Assembly (NCBI RefSeq): GCF_024746815.1
Contig: NZ_CP080528.1
Location: 62,001-126,000, forward strand
DNA length: 64,000 nucleotides
DNA from: Mesorhizobium sp. AR07
GTDB lineage: Bacteria; Pseudomonadota; Alphaproteobacteria; Rhizobiales; Rhizobiaceae
Reading direction: 5' to 3'
The notes under the pieces were generated by a model that did not search any database, had not been told where the DNA came from, and saw only the letters and a program-made list of their open reading frames with translations. Positions 46,888 through 54,538 of this stretch are shown here, piece by piece. The translations under genes and the position numbers were made by a program. Every line of letters starts with the position of its first letter. Position 1 is the stretch's first letter.

Positions 46888-47309
46888 ATCGGTGTTAGCT
46901 ATTCTCGATGAACAGTTATCATTGCTAGATAAATGACCGTCACAATTGATGGTGCCTCGAACGCTGCAGCCTCAATCAATTTACGACTCGGACACGAATC
47001 TTCGCATCAACATTACGATAGCCCAGAAGAGTCGAGTATCTCGACCAGTTTTTTTAGCCTCGACTGAGTTCGCCTCATAAGCCTCACGACCGCTTACGGC
47101 GCGGCTAGGCCCGATCCGCCAACCACAAGCACGTCTTCGACTCAGCCCATACCTCGTCCGGGCCCGGCCAAACATCTCGGGAAGCATCGCCTAGTACATG
47201 CTTGAGGACTGGATGGCTTCCTCGTGGCCGGTACTACCGTGCGACGCAGCAGGTCGGCGCGACTCGGTCGTGCTTATCAATCTGCTACAGCCCCGGCAGG
47301 GGGCCTAGA
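46888..47309. other. Unassigned region upstream of the QatA remnant
   Basis: 422 bases of AT-richer sequence with no convincing gene. The promoter of the qat operon should lie in the part next to 46888. Confidence 0.3.
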
Positions 47310-48047
47310 CTAGTCCGGTGCCTCAAACGGCGGTTCAAGCTTGCTACTATCGATTTCATCGACATCTTCAGTCAGATCGCCTCGGACGATAGGAATATTG
47401 CCGGACAACAGCTTTTCCTTCGACAGCAGGCCGGCGTCCTCCAAAGCCTCGAAATCCGGCAGGTCGCGCAGCGTGTCGAGGCCGAACTCGAGCAAGAATT
47501 CTTTGGTCGTCACATAGGTGTAGGGCGCACCCGGCGTTGGGCTGCGCGGACCGGACGCAATCAGCTTCGCGCCGCGCAGATGACCGATGAGATCGCGGCT
47601 GATCTCCTTGCCGAAGAAGGAAGAAAGCTCAGCGCGTGTGATCGGCTGGAAGTACGCCACACACATCACCACCAGCACTTCAGATTGCGTCAAATCCACG
47701 GCTCGCTCGTTGCCGCCGACCGCGGCACGGATGACGTCGGCATAGGCCGGCCGCGTCAGATGCTTCCAGCCGCCGGCGACGGCGACGAGATCATAGGGCC
47801 GGCCGCGGAGATCCTCGCGAATGTCATCGATCAAAAGGTCGATGCTGCAGTTTTTGGCGACAATACGCGCGAGGATATCACGTGTTACCGGTGCGCTGGC
47901 CGCAAAGATCGTGGCCTCGACGCGATGCATCCATTCGCGCCAGCGCGCTTCCGGCGGCAGGTGATCCAGCTCCCGGTCAAACAACTGGTCGGCTGATCGA
48001 CGGTCATCTGACCGGCTCCCCCCTCGCCTGCGTGCTGCCTCCACCAT
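47310..48047 (-). CDS. scpB: ScpB-like segregation and condensation protein
   Basis: A protein of 245 residues from ATG 48047, five bases after the upstream gene's stop. It shows the two winged helices of ScpB: WMHRVEATIFAASAPVTRDI and VLVVMCVAYFQPITRAELSS, FFGKEISRDLIGHLRGAKLI, and YTYVTTKEFLLEFGLDTLRD. ScpB works with ScpA and SMC in chromosome condensation; plasmid-borne paralogues beside DUF1403 genes occur in rhizobia and their role is unknown. The acidic C-terminus (DLTEDVDEIDSSKLE) is usual for the family. Confidence 0.88.
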   Translation of the reverse strand: MVEAARRRGGSRSDDRRSADQLFDRELDHLPPEARWREWMHRVEATIFAASAPVTRDILARIVAKNCSIDLLIDDIREDLRGRPYDLVAVAGGWKHLTRPAYADVIRAAVGGNERAVDLTQSEVLVVMCVAYFQPITRAELSSFFGKEISRDLIGHLRGAKLIASGPRSPTPGAPYTYVTTKEFLLEFGLDTLRDLPDFEALEDAGLLSKEKLLSGNIPIVRGDLTEDVDEIDSSKLEPPFEAPD

Positions 48048-48052
48048 AATCG

Positions 48053-48822
48053 TTACAGCCCGTAGATGCGGAATGTGGGACGACCGGACAGCTCGCGGAC
48101 GGCGCCGAGCTCGATCAGGCGGTCGAATAACCGGCGTAGGCCGCGATCGCTCATGCCCGCGATCTGCTTCGATGCGACGATCGCATCGTCGGACAGGAGC
48201 TTGTCGACAACAGCGTCCGCTGCCTTGGCTCTGAGTTTCGGCGCGACGGCAAGCAGCCGGTCGGCGCGGCGCTCGAACTCGGCGGAAAGATCAATCGCGC
48301 GCAGCGCGGCGCGCGCCTGCGCGGCCAGCAGGCCTTTCGCACGCTCAGGATCTGTCTCAATGCCTGTCGCCAGAGAACTGGCAGCCGATCGACGCAGGCG
48401 GGCGCCTGTCCCCAAGGCTGCCTCGGCGCCCAGCAGCGGCATAGCGTGGGCCCAACCCAGCCGTTGCGCCAGCAGCGCGTCGGCGAGCCAGGCTCCAAGG
48501 GCGCGCCCCAAGCCGTGGCGTTCGGCGGCCATGAATGTGCCGGTCAGCGCTGCGACCATACCAGCGCCGGCGGCGAGTTGGCGGATATCATCCGCCAGAT
48601 CGCTGACCACATCGTCATCCGGGGCGTAGCCGAACTCTTCCAACACCGCAGCGAGGTTTTTCTCCGTCAGCAATTCGTCCCCGGGCCGGGCTGCCAGCCG
48701 GCGCCAAGCCAACAGCATCGATCCGGCGGGACCGACGGACAAAAAATCGCCCGGCCGTGTGAGCAGCACGGCATCGCGCAGCGCGCCTTCATCCTCGACG
48801 CGGCCTACCTGCTTTGCCGTTA
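48053..48822 (-). pseudogene. DUF1403-family protein, N-terminus removed by a Tn3 transposon
   Basis: The frame is open from the Tn3 border at 48822: AKQVGRVEDEGALRDAVLLTRPGD, with WRRLAARPGDELLTEKNLAA, AAGAGMVAALTGTFMAAERH and GLGRALGAWLADALLAQRLG. This matches DUF1403 proteins of rhizobial plasmids, which lie just upstream of an scpB-like gene, as here. A GTG at 48769 could start a short version of 238 residues. The missing part is not found on the other side of the Tn3. Confidence 0.8.
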
Positions 48823-51800
48823 GGGGTCAGGACAAGAGCAGTTCAAAATCTTGCGCTAAGAGCGAACGGAGTGAGAACTTATGCGGCGCGCCGTAGCCCA
48901 ACCGGGAGTCTTAGCGACCGGAACCCTTCCGGCAGATGCTGATCGCTATCCCATGTGTAGATGCCGGTCAGATTGATATGCTCCCAGCTCAGCGGCGAGA
49001 TGTGCTTGAGCAGGTGATCCGGAATCTCGCGACGCATTTTGCGCAAGTGGGTGACGGCCCGCTCGATATAGACCGTGTTCCAATGGACGATGGCGCTGAC
49101 GACGAGGTTGAGACCGGAGGCGCGGAAGGCTTGGCTTTCGAACGATCGGTCACGGATTTCGCCACGCTCGTGGAAGAAGACGGCGCGCTTCAGCTTATGC
49201 GCCGCCTCACCCTTGTTGAGGCCGGCCTGGCAACGCCGGCGTAGCGCTGGACTTGAGTACCATTCGATCATGAACAGCGATCGCTCGATCCGGCCAAGTT
49301 CCCGTAGCGCCCTTGCGAGCTGGCTTTCCTTCGATGATGCTGACAGCTTCTTCAGGATTGTAGACGGCACCACTGATCGCGTCGTGATCGACGCCGCCAA
49401 ATGGAGCAGATCATCCCAATGATCGAGAATCAGAGTTGCGTTGATCGATGCCCCGATATGGTTCGACAGCGCCGGATATGTATCGCCTTTCTCGAAGGTG
49501 TGGAACTTCCGATCTTTGAGGTTGCGTAGCCGTGGCGCAAAGCGCTTGCCGATCAAGGCAAACAGTCCGAAGACATGGTCGCTTGCACCGCCTGTATCGG
49601 TGAAGTGTTCCTGAATGTCGAGGATCGTGTCCTGATCGAACAGCCCATCAAGCACATAGGCCGCCTCGCTTTCGGTCGGGCTGATGGGCAGGATGCTGAA
49701 GTAACCATATTGATCTGACAGATGGCTGTAGAATTTCGATCCGGGTTCGCTGCCATAGTGCAAATTGATGTCGCCGCGCTTTGCGGCTCGATCACTCGCG
49801 CGAAAGAACTGCCCGTCGGATGACGCGGTCGTTCCGTTGCCCCAAAGTCGAGAATGCGGATGCCGGGTATGCGCATCGGTGATGCACGCTTGCGCCGCGC
49901 GGTAGGTTTCCGACCGAGCATGGAACGTACGCATCCAGCCGATCTGGTGAGCGCTGATGCCCTTGGATGCGCTCGCCATTCTCTTTGGCCCCAGGTTGGT
50001 CGCATCCGCTAAAACTCCGGCCAGCATGGCTGAGATATTCCTCGGAGAGTCACCCGTGCGGACATGCGTGAAGTGATCCGCAAAGCCGGTCCAATCGTGC
50101 ACTTCCCTCAGGAGGTCAGGAACCTCGACCAGCGGATACATGTCGCTGATCTCGGCGTTCAGTTCCTCGGCTGCAGCGGGAACCTCGCCAGCCGTTGGCA
50201 TAACAATCAACGTTCCGGCTTCAAGACGAACACCTTCGAGCTTTCCGGACCGTGCTCTGTGCGCGAGGCGCTTCAGGTTGAAGTCGAGCATCTGACGCGC
50301 TTCGGCAAGCCACTGCGCGCCGTCACCTTGGACGCCCAGTCCAAGGCGATCCTCCTCCTTCATGGTGGTGAATGTTGACCGCGGCATAAGATGCTCGTCG
50401 ATCGGCCGGAAAGATCGGCTGCCGTCGACCCAAATGTCCGCCGATCTAAGCCGGTCCCGCAAAGCCGCGAGCGTGGCGATCTCATAGAGACGCCGGTCAG
50501 GCTGATCTTGCCCGAAGATGAGCTTTCGATCGGCTTGACTGAGATGAGTGACAGGAACGCGATCCGGGAGCGTTCGTCGCCTGTCGGCATAGAGGCGTTT
50601 CAATACATCTACTGCGACAAGAAGCGGATCGTGGCGACGCGCCGAGCGGAATGTGAACACCTGCAGAAACGCACCGGCATATTTGTTGACGGTCGCATAT
50701 TGCTCAGCCGCCAAGGTCAATGGCGATGCCTCGTTGTCCTCGACCATCGACTCAAGTTCAGGCTTCATTCGGAGCAACCGGTGCCAGCCAACTTCTTGAT
50801 CGAGGACCTCCAATGCATTCTGGCCGTAGTCGTTCGCCGATTGCAAGGCAGTGATCGTGTCGAGGAACATGCGCAGCGCCTTGGCGGTATCGGGCCTGCA
50901 ATCCATGTGCCATTGTTTCTTACGGTTGTTGGCCTGAGAGAACAGCCTTCCCATCAGCTTGATGAACATCGTCACAGCATCGTCGGTGAGCTTCTGGCTG
51001 AGTTTGATGACCTGCGCCACGATCAGCGCGTGTCGACGACTGGCATTGAAGTCGTTGGCCAGCCATGCCGGCGTGGCGTTACCCTCACGGATCATCTGGT
51101 CCCACCGTCCAGATGATATCCGCGCCTGCAATTTCGGATCGATTTCCAGCTTGCGCAGGAAGGCGATCCGTTCGGTCAGCCCGACCAGGTTTGAGGCACC
51201 TGGCGCATCTGGCGCCGAGCGCAGCCAATGAAAGCGCGTCTGCCCGATCGTTTGGTCAACCTCCAGAAGACGGTCGAGGTCTTGCAGCCTATCAGACGAA
51301 AGGCCTTCGATCAGCGTCTTTTCCGCACGCCGACGAGCGATAGCGCGAGCCGCGATCCCCATCTGCTCGATAATGTTGGCTGCCGGGAGCAGCGAATTTC
51401 GATTGCGGAACTCCGCCACAATGGCGCCAGCTATCGAAGCACCGGCGTCTGTTGTTGAGGCCATCTCGATTGCCGTCAGCAAGGCGGCACGCCGATCTTC
51501 GGCAGTTGCGTTTCGCTTCCGTAGATAACCTAGGAGATGAGCAATGTGATTGCTGCGGGTCTCCTCACGACGGGCATACAACCTGAATGCGGTCGAGCTT
51601 GCACCTATTTGCCCAGCAACATAGTCAAGCATAGCTTTCGGCGGAACCTCGTTAGCCAACAGTGGCCGGCCGGGATAACGCATCAAGCAGAGTTGGATCG
51701 CAAAGCCGAGCTGATTGTGTTCGCGCCGCCGTAGCTGGATTTCCAGCAAATCGGCCGGCGCAAGAGAATAGTGGCGGATCAGACTGTCTTCGTCGATCGG

Positions 51801-52007
51801 AATGTCGAGTAGCGTCTTTCGTTCGTGTTCTTTGAGAAGCGCACGTCTGGCCACTTTCCACTCCACGCTAGAACGGTAGTGGCCAAGCCTCGGTCCAAAG
51901 CAGCCTAGCGGTACAGGAGACAAATGGCGTATCCACAGCGAACATCCGGGCGTTCACTTTCCGTTCGGCCTTAGCGCAAGATTCTGAACAGCTCTTGTTC
52001 CGGCCCC
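48823..52007 (-). mobile_element. Tn3-family element with tnpA only
   Basis: A 3185-bp element bounded by 38-base repeats ending in CTAAG: 48823-48860 (GGGGTCAGGACAAGAGCAGT) and 51970-52007 (outer end GGGGCCGGAACAAGAGCTGT). There is no resolvase or passenger. The 5-bp flanks CGTTA and CACCT do not match, so one side has been rearranged. Confidence 0.9.
48879..51854 (-). CDS. tnpA: Tn3-family transposase TnpA
   Basis: An intact protein of 991 residues from GTG 51854 (ARRALLKEHERKTLLDIPID); longer frames lack homology at the start. The N-terminal domain has YSLAPADLLEIQLRRREHNQ and MRYPGRPLLANEVPPKAML. The DDE core includes the FTDTGGASDHVFGLFALIG region (second Asp) and LNKGEAAHKLKRAVFFHERG (Glu), and it ends HINLTGIYTWDSDQHL. 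It closely resembles the tnpA at 54539 and shares terminal-repeat sequence with it, so it could act on both elements in trans. Confidence 0.93.
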   Translation of the reverse strand: MARRALLKEHERKTLLDIPIDEDSLIRHYSLAPADLLEIQLRRREHNQLGFAIQLCLMRYPGRPLLANEVPPKAMLDYVAGQIGASSTAFRLYARREETRSNHIAHLLGYLRKRNATAEDRRAALLTAIEMASTTDAGASIAGAIVAEFRNRNSLLPAANIIEQMGIAARAIARRRAEKTLIEGLSSDRLQDLDRLLEVDQTIGQTRFHWLRSAPDAPGASNLVGLTERIAFLRKLEIDPKLQARISSGRWDQMIREGNATPAWLANDFNASRRHALIVAQVIKLSQKLTDDAVTMFIKLMGRLFSQANNRKKQWHMDCRPDTAKALRMFLDTITALQSANDYGQNALEVLDQEVGWHRLLRMKPELESMVEDNEASPLTLAAEQYATVNKYAGAFLQVFTFRSARRHDPLLVAVDVLKRLYADRRRTLPDRVPVTHLSQADRKLIFGQDQPDRRLYEIATLAALRDRLRSADIWVDGSRSFRPIDEHLMPRSTFTTMKEEDRLGLGVQGDGAQWLAEARQMLDFNLKRLAHRARSGKLEGVRLEAGTLIVMPTAGEVPAAAEELNAEISDMYPLVEVPDLLREVHDWTGFADHFTHVRTGDSPRNISAMLAGVLADATNLGPKRMASASKGISAHQIGWMRTFHARSETYRAAQACITDAHTRHPHSRLWGNGTTASSDGQFFRASDRAAKRGDINLHYGSEPGSKFYSHLSDQYGYFSILPISPTESEAAYVLDGLFDQDTILDIQEHFTDTGGASDHVFGLFALIGKRFAPRLRNLKDRKFHTFEKGDTYPALSNHIGASINATLILDHWDDLLHLAASITTRSVVPSTILKKLSASSKESQLARALRELGRIERSLFMIEWYSSPALRRRCQAGLNKGEAAHKLKRAVFFHERGEIRDRSFESQAFRASGLNLVVSAIVHWNTVYIERAVTHLRKMRREIPDHLLKHISPLSWEHINLTGIYTWDSDQHLPEGFRSLRLPVGLRRAA

Positions 52008-52064
52008 CACCTGCCGTACCGAAAACGGGAACGAACGCGACAGGGTTTCCGGTCGGTCGGCTCA

Positions 52065-52258
52065 TTGCAGCATTTCGTGTCGATCTTCTCCGCCGTCCGA
52101 AATCTCTTCGTCCCATCCCAGACCAACCGCTCCGCCGCACAAATCCGAACCCATCGACGCCAAGCCATGGCCGCGTGGGAAGCCGTGAGTGCACGGCCTG
52201 CCTGAAATGCGCGGTATCGGCCTCACGCGCCCACATTGCAAACAACGTGACAACGCCG
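52065..52258 (+). pseudogene. IS6-family transposase 3' remnant
   Basis: It reads LQHFVSIFSAVRNLFVPSQT and IRTHRRQAMAAWEAVSARPA, the C-terminus of an IS6 transposase like that at 17785, followed by the terminal repeat complement of GGCGTTGTCACGTTG. The rest of the element is missing. Confidence 0.85.
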
Positions 52259-52310
52259 TTTGGTCGGCTTCAATGTGACTGCCCCACAAAACCTCATGCT
52301 CCCGGCAGGA

Positions 52311-52391
52311 TCTCCGTCGCGCAATCGCCGGGAGCTTTCAGGCTGCTGTCAGCTAGGGCTGCTAGAAGTTTGTTATTGGAACGACCAGTCA
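52311..52391 (+). repeat. Leader repeat, copy 2
   Basis: GGGAGCTTTCAGGCTGCTGT and following bases match 28842-28905, including TTGTTATTGGAACGACCAGT and TCAGGAGAG. In this copy one base is missing in the region that looks like a sigma-54 site in copy 1. Confidence 0.75.
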
Positions 52392-52403
52392 GGAGAGAGC
52401 CTT

Positions 52404-52559
52404 ATGACGCCGCCGATGGCCGAATGCGCGAACCACGCCACGACGGGGCAGACGTGGGATGATCCTCCAAAAAACGGCCGCCGCGTGCCTCTCGAATTCA
52501 CCAGAGAAACTTCGGTCCCACTGGGCTCCGCAGGACACCTCAATTTTCAGCAAGTTTAG
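52404..52559 (+). CDS. Possible small leader protein
   Basis: A frame of 51 residues starting ATG after TCAGGAGAGAGCCTT and ending 21 bases before the omptin gene (MTPPMAECANHATTGQTWDD, ending NFQQV). No homology is recognised. The good ribosome site is part of the repeated leader. It could be a real small gene or chance. Confidence 0.3.
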   Translation: MTPPMAECANHATTGQTWDDPPKNGRRVPLEFTRETSVPLGSAGHLNFQQV

Positions 52560-52580
52560 GATTCTTCAAGGAGCTGCCTC

Positions 52581-53537
52581 GTGAAACGCTGCGCATCATC
52601 TACGATTTTTGCTTTTGGCGCGTTCTGCGCCACGTCGACCGTGGCCACGGCGGAGGATCAAACCATCTATGCTGCTCCAGACAGTAGCGTCGTGTTCATT
52701 GGTGGCGTCGGCTACACTTGGCTAAAGGGCAACGAGCTTGTCTACGATTATAAAGGCAATCATGTAAGCAAGTTGATCTGGGAAACCGGCGCGCCGGTTC
52801 TGACCACCGGCCTCAAGGCGGAGGCCTGGAACAACTGGATCATCTCAGCCAACGCTGCCTTCGGTTTCTCTGGCAACAGCCATATGAAAGACTATGATTG
52901 GCTCGCCCTTGCGCCGAGCTTTGCCGAACAGGATTGGTCGCATCAGTCAATCCACCCCGACACCCGCCTTGAGCACTACCTCAACCTTGACATCTCAGCA
53001 GGCCGAGACGTCGTGATCAACGATGCCACGACCATTAACCTGCATGGCGGCTTCAAATACACGAACGTGAAGTGGAGGGCCTATGGCGGGTCGTACATCC
53101 ATAGTGATAAAAGCTTCCGCGACGATCGCGACAAGTTCCTGGACGGCGTACCGGTCATGGATTACCAACAGCGCTTTCCGGGCGTTTTCCTTGGTGCGGA
53201 ATCGATCACGAAATTCGGCAATTGGACGCTCTCGGGTCTGCTGCGCGGCGGCCTGACCATCGACGCAAGCGATATTGACCATCACTGGCCGAGGACGGTG
53301 TATGAAGAGGACTTCCGTACCATTCCCTTCATCTCGGTCGGCGCCAAGGCTGATTATCAAATTACCGAACGCGCCAGCCTCTTTCTGGGCGGCAATTTCG
53401 ATAAGTACTTCCGCGAGAAAGGCGATACCATAATATACAACATCAACAAGAACGCCCAACGCAAGACCGTCCCGAATGGCGCTGGCATGGACTTCTATGC
53501 CCTCACCATGTCGGTCGGCTTCAAGCTGACGTTCTGA
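52581..53537 (+). CDS. Omptin-family outer-membrane protease
   Basis: A protein of 318 residues; GTG 52581 has AAGGAG eight bases upstream. The signal peptide ends TVATA-EDQ. The protein shows beta-barrel alternation with omptin catalytic pairs: SHMKDYDWLA (the Asp-x-Asp pair equivalent to D83/D85 of OmpT) and TIDASDIDHHWPR (Asp-x-His equivalent to D210/H212). It ends in a C-terminal Phe (GFKLTF), the outer-membrane sorting signal. Omptins cleave between basic residues and need lipopolysaccharide. In enterobacteria they inactivate host peptides; a similar use against plant antimicrobial peptides is inference. It lies between two related Tn3 elements. Confidence 0.88.
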   Translation: MKRCASSTIFAFGAFCATSTVATAEDQTIYAAPDSSVVFIGGVGYTWLKGNELVYDYKGNHVSKLIWETGAPVLTTGLKAEAWNNWIISANAAFGFSGNSHMKDYDWLALAPSFAEQDWSHQSIHPDTRLEHYLNLDISAGRDVVINDATTINLHGGFKYTNVKWRAYGGSYIHSDKSFRDDRDKFLDGVPVMDYQQRFPGVFLGAESITKFGNWTLSGLLRGGLTIDASDIDHHWPRTVYEEDFRTIPFISVGAKADYQITERASLFLGGNFDKYFREKGDTIIYNINKNAQRKTVPNGAGMDFYALTMSVGFKLTF

Positions 53538-53757
53538 GCCCAAGCCAATTTGGACTGGCACAGCAAGGGTCAGCCATGAGGACCTCCTCCCGGAGGGAGC
53601 ATCGGATGTGTTGCAACGTTTTTGTTACTCGCGAGGGCGTTGGTGCATCTGTGGACGCCCCATAGAATGCAAGACAAATTTTGATTTTATGGAGTGTAGT
53701 TGAGCACTGTCATCTGTTCGGCCTCTTTGTTGGCTTTTTAGATGCCAGGGCCAATAT
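53538..53757. other. Region after the omptin gene
   Basis: CTCCTCCCGGAGGGAG near 53583 can form a short hairpin and may be the omptin terminator, though no T-run follows directly. Otherwise nothing is seen. Confidence 0.35.
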
Positions 53758-53790
53758 GGGGTCAGAACAAGAGCTGCTCGAAATCATACG

Positions 53791-54384
53791 CTAAGGTTGA
53801 ACGGAACGTGAACTGTCGTCTCTGACGCGCATGATGGTTTGTCGGCTGGTTTGGAACTTTCTGGCGAGAGCTGAAACGCTCATCCCGTTGGCCAGCCCTT
53901 GAAGAACATCATGCTTCCGCGTTTCGTTGAGCCGCGCTGGTCGGCCAAGGGTCTTTCCTTCTGATCTTGCCCGTTTGAGGCCAGACTGCGTGCGTTCGAT
54001 AAGCAGATCACGTTCGAACTGTGCGACGGCATTGATGACGTTCATGGTCATTTTGCCAGCGGAGCTTGCGAGATCGACACCACCCAGAGCGAGGCAGTGA
54101 ACCCGGACACCCAATTCCTCCAGTTTTCCTACTGTGGTGCTCACATCGATGGCGTCCCGACCAAGACGGTCGAGCTTCGTCACGATGAGCACATCCCCGG
54201 CTTCGAGCTTATCCATGAGCCGGATGAAGCCCCGGCGCCGCGCAATGGCGATACTGCCGGAAATAGTTTCGGTGACGATGCGACGTGGCTCGATGTGGAA
54301 CCCGGCGGCCTGGATTTCCTGGATCTGGTTTTCAGTCGTTTGGCCGGTCGTGGAGACACGGACGTAGGCAAAGGTGCGTGGCAT
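53791..54384 (-). CDS. tnpR: Serine resolvase/invertase of the Tn3 transposon
   Basis: A protein of 197 residues starting MPRTFAYVRVSTTGQTTENQ (catalytic Ser in RVST). It has TKLDRLGRDAIDVSTTVGKL, the E-helix region AVAQFERDLLIERTQSGLKR, and a C-terminal helix-turn-helix (SVSALARKFQTSRQTIMRVR). The stop codon TAG is supplied by the transposon's left terminal repeat (CTAAG on the other strand). It is divergent from tnpA, with the res region between them. Intact. Confidence 0.9.
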   Translation of the reverse strand: MPRTFAYVRVSTTGQTTENQIQEIQAAGFHIEPRRIVTETISGSIAIARRRGFIRLMDKLEAGDVLIVTKLDRLGRDAIDVSTTVGKLEELGVRVHCLALGGVDLASSAGKMTMNVINAVAQFERDLLIERTQSGLKRARSEGKTLGRPARLNETRKHDVLQGLANGMSVSALARKFQTSRQTIMRVRDDSSRSVQP

Positions 54385-54422
54385 AAGCTCGATTCGTCCG
54401 AATAGGCTGTCCGAAATGTCGG

Positions 54423-54502
54423 GCATGTCCGTAATTATGTCAAGCTAATTTGTGGACAGTGCGATTTCACCCTGTACGGAACCGGTCGTTTTCGGACATG
54501 CC
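54423..54502. promoter_or_regulatory. Candidate res site between resolvase and tnpA
   Basis: GGCATGTCCG at 54423 and its complement CGGACATGCC near 54493 form a 10-base inverted pair in the 150-base divergent spacer, the usual place for resolvase-binding subsites and both promoters. Confidence 0.5.
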
Positions 54503-54538
54503 GGAGGCCATCGGCGCGATGTTGCATGGAGTAAAGAA

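Noticed and set aside
52311..52391. A sigma-54 promoter in leader repeat copy 2
   Set aside because: Copy 1 has TGGCAG-N5-TTGT, but copy 2 lacks one base and the GG/GC spacing, so the match is not conserved.
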